The notes: generated from the letters alone by a model not told the origin. Positions 24,000 to 36,937 are shown, numbered from the stretch's first letter. The stretch: DNA of 64,000 nucleotides from Juglans regia (GCF_001411555.2 NC_049907.1:31515001-31579000), one strand, 5' to 3'. A program made the numbers and translations.

Positions 24000-25209
24000 G
24001 CTAGTAATCACACAATATACCACAGTTAACTCAAGCATACAAAAGGTATATCATGATATGCTTGTATGAACATGTACTTTACTTATGACTTTGACCAGAA
24101 CTTTACTTATGCACTTGACCATTATCAAAAGACTAGTAACAGAGACTTAAGTTTTTCATAAAAACTTCTTAACTTTTTCTTATTCACGTGAACTTATTTA
24201 AAACTTGCTTTATCAGAACATATCATAAGATTTTTATGGAGTGATCCTTAGCACTTATGCTCATATTCTTATTCAGAGAATGGATACAACAAGGTTCCCC
24301 TTAGCACCGCATGTTCTTGCTAGTTACCGCACCATCAACGGTCTGTGCACCATGATGAATAAGTCATAAACAGAGATTCAAATTAACTTGACCTTACTTC
24401 ATCGGGTTACATGTCTTATGCACCCACTAGCGTTAGGTGCTTCCCCGTTCAGGTATCCTTTAAAAAGAATCCATTCGAGGCTTGTCGACGATATTTTGTC
24501 GACTCTGGGGTTACCAGTCCATTCTTAAGCACTCCAGAGTGGACAGAGGAGTTCCACTAGGACATTCCCCCACCCTAGCACTTGGAGTCATGATAAAAAT
24601 TTTAAACCCTTTTATTTGAAAACACTTTCTTTGAAAACACTTTTCCCAAAATGCATGTGACATGAGACTCACAACATGCATACTTACACTTAATATGTGA
24701 CATATGAAATGTTGTACATGAAACAACCAAGCATAACATATTCATTTCATAGCATGATAACATAAACCATGAGAGATATCAAAACATATACATGGAACCA
24801 TGAAAACTTGCTTAGGCTGGAACTCATAGGTACAAAAACATGAAGATTTATCACATAAACATGCTCCAAACTTCAAACATATAATATAGAAATCAAGACA
24901 TAGTGAAACAAAACAAGAAATCATAGGTTTTTGACTAAGTCCGAAACTTCCAAATCATATTCAAACCGAAACTTCATATTACATAAACCATCAACCTCAA
25001 ACAAGTGAAAACCAAAACTCATAGGCATATTTCATGGCATTTTCATCATAAATCCGAGATATATAATTCCTTCCTTAGAGTTATTCAAGATCATATTAAC
25101 ATATTCAAACAAACAACTAAGAGATAACAAACAAAGCAATCAAAATCATGGAAGGATTTACACAATCATATACGAATATTAACTAAGAGTAAGTTGAATG
25201 TATACTTAC

Positions 25210-25236
25210 AAAATCTTCGTAAGGAATACTAGCAAG
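25210..25236 (-). other. Mini-exon-like module in LTR9 (27 nt)
   Basis: Sense strand: GGATTTACAG, then 27 nt starting CTTGCTAGTATT, then donor GTAAGTATAC. The smallest module in the window. Confidence 0.5.
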
Positions 25237-27241
25237 CTGTAAATCCGAACATACTATATTAGAAAGAGCATCTAAAACCCTATCTCATGTTCTTGGGTGT
25301 GTGTGTGGATTTCTAGGGCATCACTTGGTCTTAAGCCATTCGGCTTCTAGGGTTTTTAGGTTAAAACCCCTTCCTTTCACTCATAAAGTAAAACAAAACC
25401 TAAAGTAGGCAAGAATACATGTGTTGGTCGAAACATGGAGGATGAACTCCCCCTTCACTAATCGGCCTCAAGGGTTGCTCTTGAAAAATCTAGGTTATTT
25501 CCAAGACAATGGTAGAAAGTGTGTGTGTTCTATCTTTCTCAAAGTCTAATGAGATTTGAATCTCAGTTTTGGATTGAGGAAAGACTTGTGTATGTGCAAG
25601 ACTTAGAGGAAACCAATCCTTACCTTGCTAATCCTTGGTAGTGCCGAAGTCCCTTCTCTTGCAAGGATCCTCCTTGTGTGGAGAGAGTGGAAGCTCATGC
25701 AAATCCGAAAAATAGCAAGGGAAAAGCCCCTAGGCGTGAACCCTTCTCTTTATATATGAGAACCTTCACTTCCCTCATTGGTTGCATCCAAAACCCTTGC
25801 ATGGATGACAAGTGGCAAGGTTTATTGTTCTCCTTCTCCCTATTGCCGAAATACCTCTTGGAGTTCCCCACTTGGATTGCATTCGGAAGGGACATTTTTG
25901 GGGCATGGCGTGTGGGACTTTCTCTCCTTGGCTGAAATCCCCTTTTTCCCTTATATGCCCTTCGTTTCCTCAAACAAGTAAATACCTCTTCAAGGGTAAC
26001 TTGGTAAAACCATACATCCCTTTTCCTATTCCTAACAAATAACTCCTGGCATGGAAGACAAGTGACATTGGGCATGTGCCATAGCCCTAGCCATCCCCTC
26101 CATTTTTCCTTTCCCAAGACGTTACTTCATCTTCCAAGTATTCCTTCCTTAGGTGACCTTTCATATACCATTGGTTCAAAATACACTAAGTGACAAGTGA
26201 ATGGAATGCTTAAGAGTGTGCTAGCAGAAACCCTAAGGACAAACTTGTCCTTGATACGAAAACTCTCTTCATAAAAATCTTCTAAAAACTTGGTGCATGC
26301 TTGACATATGGCAAAAGCTAGCTAAATTCGAAATCCCTAAGGCATCCCTTCAGTTTCCTATGCAAAACTTATAGAAAAGTTCCATTTCACTTCCCTAGGC
26401 TCCCTTTTCTAAGAAATCTACCTTGGAACTTGAATTCTAGACAAAAACAATGGGCTAGGCATGTAAGCCCATCCTGGTGCCTTCCTACACCTCTCTTTCC
26501 CCCTTAACCCACTTTTAAGATTGGGTTCAAGGTGTAACATTCTCATGACACATGGCACAGGCAATTAGAATTGGATCATAGGCCTAAACCATTGGACCTA
26601 AGTTCCAAATAGGGCCAAAATTCCAAAGTGAACTAGGACCACTCTCCTCTTGGGCTCAAGTTGCTACATCAAAGATTCTAAGGCCTTCTAAAGTAACTAA
26701 GGCTCCTAAAATGCCATGGCAACCTAGAATAAGTTCTAAGGGCCAAGCCTAGATAAAAACTCAGGTCATCACGTGTTAACATTGTAACTTCTATGGTGGG
26801 GTGATGGTAACCCCCCATACATTGACTTAACACCTTTTTGTATATATTGTAGGGACTGAGTCCCTTCTTATTAAGAACTAGTTATGTTTTGATGAATGAA
26901 TGATGGACTCTAAGAGTCCTTTATGGAAAATGTTGAATAGAATGTTTATCAAGTGTTCCCCTTTTATTAAACTAGAAGCTCAGAGTACATGCATGATATG
27001 TTCACGCTTATCCCATATCACTTTAGAAAAAAAAAATACTTATATATACAAATATAAAAAGGAAAGCATAGGTCAAGGGTGACGGCCTCATCCCATGTTA
27101 GGGCAGGGTTATGACAGAACCTCTGTTTTTTTCCAATTTTATAAAATCGTTTAGGTCAAGTAGAACGAGGGTGTATTCTTAACCTTTTACTCAATTTAGT
27201 AGTTAACAAATTCCAGTTAACAAAACAGAGGTGATTTTCTC

Positions 27242-27530
27242 TTTCATTTTCTTTCAAATTGCTATTTTATGCCAAGTTGTAACCAAAATCAGGTTTCTAT
27301 GGAATTTTTCTTCAACACTAGCATACTTTGTGCACTAGTATACTTTCATTTTCTTTCAAATTGCTATTTTATGCCAAGTTGTAACCAAAATTAGGTTTCT
27401 ATAGAATTTTTCTTCAACACTAGTATACTTTGTGCACTAGTATACTTTCATTTTCTTTCAAGTCTTTGGTTTTATGCCATGTTGTAACCAAAATCAGGTT
27501 TCTATAGAAATTTTCCCCAACACTGTATAG
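27242..27530. repeat. 102-bp tandem repeat, about 2.8 units
   Basis: TTTCATTTTCTTTCAA recurs at 27242, 27344 and 27446, with the following GCCAAGTTGTAACCAAAAT and TTTTTCTTCAACACTAG shared between units. Units 1 and 2 are nearly identical; unit 3 is more diverged and truncated. No coding potential. Confidence 0.85.
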
Positions 27531-27550
27531 TTTTGGGATCAAGTCTTTAT

Positions 27551-27690
27551 TTATTTTTTTTTTTTAAATGAAACTTCCATTCATAAATCATTCAATACAA
27601 GACTTATCAAAGTTAATGAAAGGGAGGACCTCAACAAGTGCCTCTTCCATCCATACAGATCCGAAGTTAAAGAAAGGCCTAATTAATTAT
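27551..27690 (-). mobile_element. Possible LINE 3'-end fragment
   Basis: Starts with a poly-T run followed by AAATGAAACTTCCATTCATA and CAATACAAGACTTATCAA. On the minus strand this reads as an L1-like 3' UTR ending in poly-A, and it resembles the tail of the LINE at 28490. The 5' end cannot be placed and no TSD was found. Confidence 0.35.
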
Positions 27691-28324
27691 ATACCCTAGC
27701 TTAATAATTGTATGTCCAGTACCCTAGCTTAATTACCTGTACACAATTGGATAGTTTGAAGTCATGTCCCTCTATGCAAACTCCTTTCCATCTTGAAGGA
27801 ATTTCCCCAATTCCCTTGTCATTGAAACTTGGACACTCGGGCCATATACCTTGAAAAAAAAAAAAAAACAAAAAGAGATTACTATTCTCAGTTGACTTGG
27901 ACACTTGGACACTCCTCCCATATACTTGGGATTTGGTTTTAGGCCCCTCCCCGAACGTCGTGGCCTATCAATAATAAATAAAATTATGCTCAAATAAGTA
28001 AAGTGATAAACAAATTAATAAATACAAGTATTTTTTTCAAGTGCATGCATACATGCATGCATGTGTCCTTCACATTCAAACAGTGCTAATTTTGGTATGA
28101 TTATTCTTTGTCATTATATTAATTAAATTGAAGTAGTCATTTCCGTGTTTTGATCATAATTATTAGCTGCAAGTTATTTTATTTCACATGATTCATGTTT
28201 TGTCATGTCATCATTTCCAAAAGAAAAATGTTATTCTTTATTCTAGATTTTATAATCTTTAATTATATTTATTAATAAGGAACATATTAATTACGTGGTT
28301 AATTAACATAAAAACTACTTAAAG
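27691..28324. other. No gene recognised
   Basis: AT-rich intergenic sequence with a short duplicated phrase (ACCCTAGCTTAAT twice near 27690-27735), a poly-A run near 27852 and CATGCATG repeats near 28046. No reading frame of note. Confidence 0.5.
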
Positions 28325-28489
28325 TGTACTATATCATGTTCAGTATCATTCGGTGTGACTAGAGATTTAAATAATCAAGATAGTGTTGCTCTTTAGGAAA
28401 TACGAATTTTAAAGAAGGTTTTATTAACTAGGTGAAGAGAGGAATGAACTTTAATCTATACTTATTGCAGATCACATATTCTACACCTT

Positions 28490-29614
28490 TTTTTTTAATT
28501 TTTAAAGAAACATACTCATTTCATTAAAGAACCGAAGTTACAAATGTGACTTATCAATACAAGAAAATCCAATACATAGAAAATCCAATCTATAAGCCAA
28601 CTAACGCAATAGCTCTGGAGCTTCCCCACACACAAATTCTTTTGTGGCGGACATTGTCTTAACTTCTAACCAAACTCTCTCATAACAGAGAAAGCGCTCT
28701 GTAAAAACAGAACTTAAAGGCCCTCTCTATCCTCCCAAGGAAGAAGAGTACGGGACACTGCTATGGACATCAAATCCAATAGCCTATTCCTATTTTATTA
28801 AAAACTAAACTAACAAACAACTACAAATAACCACAATAACAACTACAAGACCCCAGACGTCATGCCCACTGCAAGCATCGTCATCTTGAGTTCTGGTGGA
28901 ACGAGCACCCAGCGTTCGTACGGACCACAACAGCCCGACCATACAATCACCGGCCGTAGCATCGCCCACCACTCTTGAAAGACTCTTGCCCCGGATTACG
29001 TCCGATCCAAAGGCCCAAACCTCACTCGGGTCAACAAAAACACCACCAAAAAATAGAAACAAAACAACTACAAAATTGAAACGGACAACAAGAAAGAAAC
29101 AAAAAAATAAAAATGGATGAACAATGCACAATGATTGGCATTGGCTCGTGTAGAAACTATTCACGCTGGGAGGAAAGTCGACGGTCAGACTTGGAGGTCC
29201 CGGAGTCAGAGGTTCCCCAGAAATCGAGCGTGGCATCAGGAGAGAGCTCCTCGGTGGTGCATGAAGGCCACGCGCCATTGCAGTCCGGAACTTTGTTACG
29301 CTCCACTCCGATGGACGCCGGATTTGGAGGTCTTGAAGATCAGCGGCTGGGCGTCATGCCGGTGGGGCGCGTCTAGAGAGGGGATGGCTGTAAAGACTCG
29401 AACGACGATCCTCCCTTCTTCAGCCTAAAAACACAAAAATAAAACAAAAAACACTACACATAAATAAAGAGGACGGAGAAGAAAAGGAAGAGGAGCTGAA
29501 GCTCCCACCCCCTTTCAAAGGATCTAGATGGAGTTTTTGGAACTTTAGAGAGAAGGGGGAGGGTTTTCCTAGAGAGAAGGGGGAGGGGGTGCAAAAGAAA
29601 TATGCGACGTTATT
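28490..29614 (-). mobile_element. Non-autonomous LINE with 15-bp TSD
   Basis: Flanked by identical CATATTCTACACCTT copies (28475-28489 and 29615-29629). Copy B shows the empty site. The plus strand opens with poly-T, so the element runs on the minus strand: a 5' part rich in CCCTCCCCCTTCTCTC, a middle GC-rich part, and a 3' UTR ending in poly-A. At 1125 bp it has LINE-like ends but no endonuclease or RT, so it must have been mobilised in trans. The 157-aa minus frame (28805-29278) and the plus frames at 28896-29428 have no recognisable domain and are not called as genes. Confidence 0.8.
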
Positions 29615-30474
29615 CATATTCTACACCTTCAATCATTACAATATTGTTACCTCATTTATGGTATTGTAATTTTGAACCTTTGTCAACATTGTTTGGTTTC
29701 ATTTTTCACTACCAATATGATACACATTGGAGCATTTTCCCTCTTTCTAAGCAGCATGTTGCATTTTCTCCTAGTCATTATTAATTTTCTAAATATGAGT
29801 TTTCTCTAATACATTGTGACATTTTTTGACCCATTTTCCGCTCCCTTATTAAATTTAATGTAGATTTTGTTAACTAGTTGAAGAAAGGAATGGACTTTAA
29901 TATATTCTACAGTTGTTGCAAATCACATCTTCCACACCTTCAATCATTACATCACTGTTAACTCAGTTGTGGCATCGCAATTTTGAACATTTGTCCTTTT
30001 TTGGTGTCATTTTTCACTACCAATAATTAGACATTGGAGTATTTGTCCTCTTTCTAAACAACATGTTGCCTTCTCTCCTAGTCATCGTAAGTTTCTAAAC
30101 ATAAGTTTTTTTGGTACAATATTGTGACATTTGAAGACCCATTTCCCATTCTACTAATTTTAAAGTATGTTTTTGTAACTATGTGAAGAGATTAGGCTGG
30201 ACTTTAATCTACAATTGATGCAAATCACATCTTCTATACCTTTAATCATCACAAAACTGTTATCTCATTTATGACATTGTAATTTTGAATGTTTTTCATT
30301 ATTTGGTTTTATTTTTCGCTACCAATATAATACACATTGAAGTATTTGTCCTCTTTCTAAGCAACATGTTGCCTTTTATCCTAGCCACCATTAATTTCCT
30401 AAACATTATTTTTCTCTGATACATTGTGAGATTTCTTGACTCATTTCCTACTTCTTTATTGATTTTTAGGTAGG
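29615..30474. repeat. 303-bp tandem array in copy A
   Basis: Three units (the first is split by the LINE, beginning near 28400). Landmarks recur about every 303 bp: GTTAACTAGTTGAAG-type motif, GCAAATCACATCTTC, CACCTTCAATCATTAC, TTTTCACTACCAAT and TTCTCCTAGTCAT. Units are moderately diverged. No open reading frame is shared, so function is unknown. Confidence 0.8.
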
Positions 30475-31195
30475 TTTTATTTAGGACTGTGCATCTGATC
30501 CGACCCAACTCGACCCGAAAATCACATATATATAATATATATAAATAATATAGACCAATCAGGTCTACCAAAATGCATGGTATTTTTAATTCTTGGAATT
30601 TTTCATCTTGAATATGATGAAAAGTATTCAAGAACTGGATGATCGATATCAATAACAACTTAGATAAATATTACCAATATTGAGATCAGAGAGAGGGGCA
30701 GCTTTAATTTGTACATGCATTATTAGTTTAGACTCATTAATCAGACGTTACCTTTTTGGAGCTCTTCATTATATCATTTTTCATGAGGAAAGAAAAAAAT
30801 GCATTAAAAGACAAGACATGCATGCATGCCTACCCAAGTATTCAAATCAATCTAATTAAGCATATTGCCTTCCATTTTTTGTGGCGCCCCCGACCCCCAT
30901 GTAAGGAAACACAGGAGTCGAGACGCCGGGATGATGACAACACGGTCACGCATCCCAACAATAGTGCCAGTGTGTGTACATGCAACAGTGTACAAAAACA
31001 ACGCAGCGGATAAGTCAACTAAATATCAGAATTAAAATACAATCTAGACATCAGTAAAAGGGTTTAAAAGTAATTATACAGTCATCCCAAAATAAAGTTT
31101 AACACATGTCCCAAAATACAAATGAGTGATCTCAAATCACTCCTCGAGCGGAGCCAACTCCTCAGGCTCACCCTCATCTTCATCTGCATCAAAAT

Positions 31196-31222
31196 CTGCG
31201 TTACCATAAAACGGTACCGCAG
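31196..31222 (-). promoter_or_regulatory. LTR stem-loop (gypsy 30880, left LTR)
   Basis: CTGCGTTACC, loop ATAAAAC, GGTACCGCAG: 9 of 10 positions pair. On the sense strand the stem ends in CGCAG followed by ATTTTGATG, a phrase that also follows the acceptor of the LTR1-3 type. Confidence 0.5.
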
Positions 31223-32092
31223 GTAAGTATAAACCAAGCAATCCATAGGAATAAAATGCATTTAACGCAACCAACATGCATGCATATCAAGAAATATGCA
31301 TTTTCCTCAAAACATCATTTTTCCCGAAAATGATTATTTTCCAACACACGCCAAAAATTCCATTTGGCCCAAAATATCCGTAAAACATTTTTCCAGAAAA
31401 TGGTTTGTACAAAATCCAACACACTCAATTTTCCCAGAAAATAGTCCATTTTTAACGTATGCACCATGATCTCCCCTATGGGTCATCCGCACACCCTGGC
31501 TTCGTAGTGATGCCCACTTCCGCGCCCAACACGTTCGTGGTAAAACATCGACTACACAACGAGCGATGCCCAGTTCCGCGCCCAGCGAGTACGTAGCCAA
31601 GCATCCTCTAGTCCCCGCCAGTAGAAGGACCACGGAGTCGGCACGACTCTCTCGTCTGATCCCATTGTCGCCCGGCGACAATCCAGGGGACGTCACTCAG
31701 TATATTACGCTCCCGAGTGACCAGAGGAGCTCCATCGAGATAATACCCTATCTCGGCTTGGGGTTCGTGATACACATGCACCCAATAAATCATTTCACAT
31801 GAAAACCTAGTTTTCAATAAACACATGAACATGAATGCAATACACGAAAATCCAGTTTCCTTTACAAACATGATCATGCATGAAATCATGAAATGTACAT
31901 GTACCAACTCTAATCCACAACCAGCGCGTACCAACCCAATCAAATCCAACCAAACAACTTCAATCACCAATCCATCCAACCCCCGTACTCCTCGAACTCA
32001 GTTCGGCAAAACCAATCAATAGTTTAAATACAGTGAAATGTGTTAGTGCAAAAATAAATTAAATTTACAAGAATTCTTTGGAAAATACTTAC

Positions 32093-32126
32093 AGTGCTAT
32101 ATAGCAATTTTCGAAGGATCACGAAG
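32093..32126 (-). other. Mini-exon-like module (gypsy 30880, left LTR)
   Basis: Sense strand: CTTCTTGCAG, 34 nt starting CTTCGTGATCC, then a perfect plant donor GTAAGTATTT. Repeated at 38165-38198 in the other LTR. Confidence 0.5.
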
Positions 32127-33065
32127 CTGCAAGAAGTGATGTCTGAGCAACGTAACAGTGCAAAATGCACTGTGGCTGTGGCTCTCAAATACCCACTTTT
32201 CAACGGTGATAAACGAAGACCCAAGAATGATAGGGTAGGGTCTAGGGAGGTCGGTGAAACTAGTGGTGGTGAAGGCTGGCCGTGGTTGGCGGCATGGGCG
32301 GCGCTAGAAGACCAAAAATACCCAAATCGAAAATGTTGTTGGAAGTGCTTGACCGGTGACGGATCGGAGCTGGGGTTGGGTCCAATGGGTTGCTAAGAGG
32401 TCGAGGATGATGTGGTGAGAAGATGGTGGCCAATGGTGGTGCGACGGCGGCGCAGCGGCGAAAAGAGTGCCGCGGCTTGGAGAGGCTCGTGGTGGCTAAC
32501 GGCGGCGCCAATGGATCTGAGATCGGAGGGGTAGTGTCGCCGGCCGGTGGGTAAGCTAATGGGCTGGGCGGTGTCGATCACCGCCGGCTCACGGCGGCGC
32601 TGGGTGGAGAAGAAGCAAACGGACGGAAGAGCAGGAGAGAGAGCGCGTCGCGTGGGAGGGAACCGAAGGAGAAGAAAAATAAAGAAAAAGAAAAGAAAGA
32701 AGAAAAGAAAAGGAGAGGGAAGAAAAATGGAGGGAAAGAAATGAGGTCCAATCCTCATATCTTGGGTCACAAAAATGATCCAACGGAAACGATTTCAAAA
32801 CCACAAGTTAAATAAAATAATTTAAACGTAATGGTAAAGTGAAATTAAAATAATTAAATCCCACAGTAATTAGTTTAAAATAAAGAGATTTTAAACGTAT
32901 AACAATAATTAATAATAAGAAAGCACTTCAAAATATAATTTTCACAAAATTAAAAATCATAAAATAAACCCACTAAAAATTTAACAATTTTAAAATAAGA
33001 GAATAAATTTTGAATAAATAAAAATAATCCTTCAGTAAAAATACACTAAAATACGGGGTGTTACA

Positions 33066-33077
33066 TCCTCCCTCCTT
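33066..33077 (-). promoter_or_regulatory. Polypurine tract of gypsy 30880
   Basis: Sense strand AAGGAGGGAGGA directly next to the TGTAACA start of the 3' LTR; primes plus-strand DNA synthesis. The TTCGAGGATGAAATT motif lies just upstream, as at 541-556. Confidence 0.85.
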
Positions 33078-33175
33078 AAATAAAATTTCATCCTCGAAAT
33101 TAGCAAGGTCAAACATTAAAGCTACGACATGATCAAGATTCAACTAAGAGCAGACTTTAGAACATACCGTCACAA

Positions 33176-34447
33176 TCAATCAAACAAGTATGAATATTGC
33201 TCTCTCATGTCAGCTTCTCTCTCCCAAGAGAAATCTTGAGCCAATAGATCACCCCAAGACACTTTCACCAAAGGTATTGTCTTATACCTTAACCTTTGCT
33301 CTTTCCAATCCACGATCTGTGTCGGGGCAACTTCATAAATAAGGTTAGGTTGAAGTTTAATGCGTTCAGGGTCAACAAAACGTGGCTCTTGTTGTCCAAA
33401 ACTCTTCTTCAACGATGACACATGGAACACATCATGAACTTCCCCAAAATAATCCGGCAATGCAACTCTATAAGCAACAAGCCCAACCTTTTCTACGATT
33501 TGAAAAGGGCCGACATATCTTGGACTAAGCTTTCTTTTCTTACCAAAGCGTTTAACACATTTCATATGGGAGACTTTGAGATAAAGCCAATCACCTACTT
33601 CAAGGGATAAGTCTCTTCTTCTTGTATCTGCATAGCTCTTCTGGCGACTTTGCGCTTCCGCCATTTTAGTCCTTATAAACTGAACTTGATCCTTCATTTC
33701 TTGAATTATCTCAGGCCCAAACAATTTGCTCTCGCCAACTTCATCCCAACACAAGGGCGATCTTCACTTCCTTCCATACAAAGCTTCATACGGGGCCATC
33801 TGAATGGAGGAATGAAAACTGTTATTATAAGAGAACTCAATAAGCGGCAGGTGATTCTCTCAACTTCCCTTAAATTCCATGACACAAGACCGCAACATAT
33901 CCTCAAGAGTCTGAATAGTACGCTCTGATTGACCGTCTGCTTGAGGGTGATATGCAGTACTAAACTTCAACTTAGTGCCTAAGGCTGTCTGCAAGCTCTT
34001 CAAAAATTGGGACGTGAACCGCGGGTCCCGATCTGATACAATACTCCTTGGTACACCGTGCAAACGTACTGTCTCCAAGACATACAACCGAGTCAACTTA
34101 CCCAAAGAGTCGGTATTATTAATAAGCAAGAAATGAGCACTCTTGGTCAACCGATCAACAGTCACCCAAATTGAATTCTTTCCACTACGGTTCCTCGACA
34201 AACCCACTACAACATCCACAAAAATATCATCCCACTTCCACTCTGGAATAGGGAGAGGTTGAAGTTTACCTTGATGCTTAGCCTTAACTTGACGGCACGT
34301 GGCACATTTCTCAATAAACATGGCGATATCCAACATACTCGTATTAGTCCCCCAGTGGCACATCACGACCAGTAATCCCAGGGTGACTATGCTATTCAAA
34401 ATCTTATTTTCCACCAGAACTTTAATACAACATCCAGTAAATTCCAA
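33176..34447 (-). pseudogene. Gypsy integrase, core and C-terminal domain, broken
   Basis: The only pol part of this element. The segment 33860-34447 holds a zinc-finger remnant ([14 protein letters not shown]) and the catalytic core, with D in [13 protein letters not shown] in SDRDPRFTS and E in [11 protein letters not shown] visible. A frameshift near 33860 leads into [16 protein letters not shown] and a second shift near 33755. The segment 33176-33754 holds the C-terminal region with the GPF-type motif (RYVGPFQI) and the final chromodomain-like W-E-R-E motif (SWEREADMREQY). Integrase would insert the cDNA into the genome. The N-terminal HHCC half is degraded. Clearly Ty3/gypsy of the chromovirus (Tekay/Del-like) kind, but disabled. 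Confidence 0.85.
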
Positions 34448-36937
34448 TGATCAATAGCCCTTACAATAATATGTGCCAACCTCAATCAACTCCTATACTA
34501 CAACTTCTGAACCTCCATTGAATTCTACTTTTGGTAACCTAATAGCCACTTCCAAATTTAACCATCACTAACAATTTTTGCACAACCAAAAGATTAATCT
34601 CCACTTACAAGTATCTTCTCAAAATTCAAGTCACCACTAATTCCTTAAAATCAACACTATATGAACTCTTGACTACAACAAAAATACCACGCTTCTGCTG
34701 CGCACTCTGATATTCGCCATATGCATAAAGCTTATATCCTCAAACAACTAACACCATCGAGTACAAGGTGGCTCCATTCCTACTAACCACAAACTCTTAT
34801 CACAATTTGGTAGAAAAAACTCTCTTTCCAAAACCACGAGTTATAACTCAAATTCCTCAATTAACTCCTATTGTCTTGATCAAAATCAAATTCCATAAAA
34901 TACATCCATGATCATTGACAGAAAACCAATATCAACCAACCTCAGTATCCCAAATTGAAAATAAGCAACCTCAACCCAAAATACATCCAACTCATCTACG
35001 ATAAAGAGCATACCTAAAAAGGCTCGATCCCAACCTGGCGAACCAATAAGAGCGCCTAGAAACTTCTACCTGACAACCTAAACCCAAAAGCTCATCACCT
35101 ACATTCTGAACAACATCTATTCTAGTGGTGACTAAACTCACTATGAACCACCATTGACTACACCAAAATATTATCGAAACCATCTTGGTAACTCGCCCAC
35201 CTATTTCTACTCCTCCAAGCTAGCATTAAGACAACTAGTTCCTTCAATAGTACATCACTATTAAACCTCAAAGCAACCCATACTGCTCAAATCTTCAATC
35301 CACCAAAAGCCATTGCAAAGCACCCAAGGATCCTAGTGCTTTATTAACCCACATACTTGATCATATTATCCACTGTTGATGCCTAAGCTTCAACTTTGAA
35401 GATCTTATCATACACCATACATGACGACCCATCAATCTCTCTTCAAGTTAAATAACAATATCCTTAATTCAACCAACTGGATGCTCAATCTCCAAAAGAA
35501 AGTATAGCCTCAAAAATTTAAATTCCTAGGTGACCTCAAGTCACAATTAATTCCTGAAGATAATCACAATAACTATTGCCAACCATCATTCCATTGGGTA
35601 ACCCACTTCAACTGTACACTCTAATCAACTCATCAAAACTCAAAACCAAGGTCTCTTGAATTAGTACTATTGTGTCGACTCCTCTTCAACACCTACCAAA
35701 GTCACATCCTCCAAACCAAAATGAGACTAGGACCTATACTCTCCGAAATACATACACACTCACCATTACTATGCATCAATCTCACGCACCCCTAGCCAAA
35801 AGCAATAATCCTCCAAACGTGCAAGTGATCATCATTATCATTTCCATCACTAGACCTATATCCTCGAAATCAACAAGAATCATTTCCTAAATCTGCACCA
35901 TTTATTATCCTTAAAATTGATATGGATTAAATCCTCAACCTATCACTGAAACATTGAGCTAAAAAAAAAAAACAATCATTTTCCAACTAGATCAACATCT
36001 TCAATCCTCAGAGAATATACAAACTAGATCATTACCTTCCATTTCCAAAGAAAGTCTCCCCTAAAAAATTCTCATATCAGTAACTCAACTCTCATAAATC
36101 CTATTTTAATTCTGCCCTTCAACTCTGCAATTCTAAAACCTTAAACCAGATAAAAAAAATCATTTCCCGAAATCCTCAAGATCGATGACCTTAAATCTAA
36201 AACATTCACCTTATAAAACTTGTAAATTCTAAAACTCCAAATGTTATCAAATTGTTTAACAAGTTCGGCAAGATCGAAAACTTCTAATCTAAGTAATCCC
36301 TCAATTGCTTGTTGAACCTATCAGCTTAAATCCCATAAACTTATTTCCTAAAAACTATAGGGTCTCAGACCTTAGATGAACTTCTCATAAATCTAACCTT
36401 GACATTCGTTGAACTTACAACCTCCAACCCCACAGACTCATTACATAAATTCTACGGAATCAAAAACCTCAATTATCCTAGGCAATTTAAAACTATTCCC
36501 CTCCTTAGCAGCAACTTGAGTTCCTACTCCAAAGAATTCACACTGACCATGATGTTCGAGCCTCGATATTAAAACAAACCAATCACCAAGAGTTTAGGCT
36601 TACTACACTAAACGTTCAAGCCTAACAATGGCATTCATAGTCGTACCATCTTCCTGTCATAGCACAACTCTTAACCCGCCTTTCAACTCCGAACAAAACA
36701 AAACAAAACAAAATAAAATAACATACGACAAAATGAATAAAACCAATGAAGTAGTTCACAATAAAATAACCTACAATAAAATAAAACAATAAAATAAATA
36801 AACAAACAAACAGTATACAATAAACTAATTAAAACCAATAAAAACCACAAACTTTAAATTAAATAATTTCAAATCACAACTGTAAAACTTTCTAGTACTG
36901 CACCTATGGGACATGTGGTTTTACCCAGAGCCGAACT
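34448..36937 (-). other. Non-coding internal region of gypsy 30880
   Basis: About 2.5 kb between primer site and integrase, where gag, protease and reverse transcriptase would be expected. The plus strand is rich in C and A and poor in G, with no frame over about 70 codons and no recognisable motif. Either the genes have been replaced by unrelated sequence or they decayed beyond recognition; the young LTRs argue for replacement in an ancestor. Confidence 0.6.

Larger units (their letters stand above)
23305..26781 (-). mobile_element. LTR9: solo gypsy LTR, minus strand
   Basis: Plus-strand start TGTGGCGCCCC matches the edge of the 30880 gypsy LTRs; the right edge is GTGTTAACA. The flanks TGGTA (23300-23304) and TTGTA (26782-26786) agree at 4 of 5 bases. 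Length 3477 bp with no internal retroviral region, so a solo LTR. It carries a 27-nt mini-exon module (25210-25236) and a strong hairpin (23980-23999). The 140-aa antisense frame at 25695-26117 and the other short frames inside are regarded as non-coding. Confidence 0.65.
22090..27116 (+). mobile_element. LTR10: gypsy LTR, interrupted by LTR9; 5' end unclear
   Basis: Plus-strand LTR of a different sequence type. Recognised by the mini-exon module (22243-22287), a GCTTACTGAG stem-loop (23057-23071) and the terminal motif GGGCAGGGTTATGACA ending at 27116. The start is approximate: no TGTCATAACCC-like beginning was found. The segment 21928-22089 may belong to it or be unrelated. Interrupted by LTR9 at a 23-bp tandem repeat (CTTCTATGGTGGGGTGATGG plus GTA), one copy of which lies on each side of the insertion. 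Confidence 0.55.
30880..33065 (-). repeat. Gypsy 3' LTR (left)
   Basis: Plus-strand edges TGTGGCGCCCCC and ACGGGGTGTTACA. Contains a hairpin (31196-31222) and a 34-nt mini-exon module (32093-32126). The GC-rich part at about 32250-32640 gives spurious frames on both strands that recur in the other LTR. Confidence 0.9.

Noticed and set aside
25695..26117. 140-aa minus-strand frame and overlapping plus frames
   Set aside because: Located in solo LTR9; overlapping frames on both strands point to chance.
28805..29278. 157-aa minus-strand frame with a hydrophobic C-terminal part
   Set aside because: Inside the non-autonomous LINE; no recognisable domain, and absent together with the insert from copy B.
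31334..31979. 120-123-aa frames that also occur at 37406-38051
   Set aside because: The repetition is simply the two LTRs of one gypsy element; no protein family recognised.
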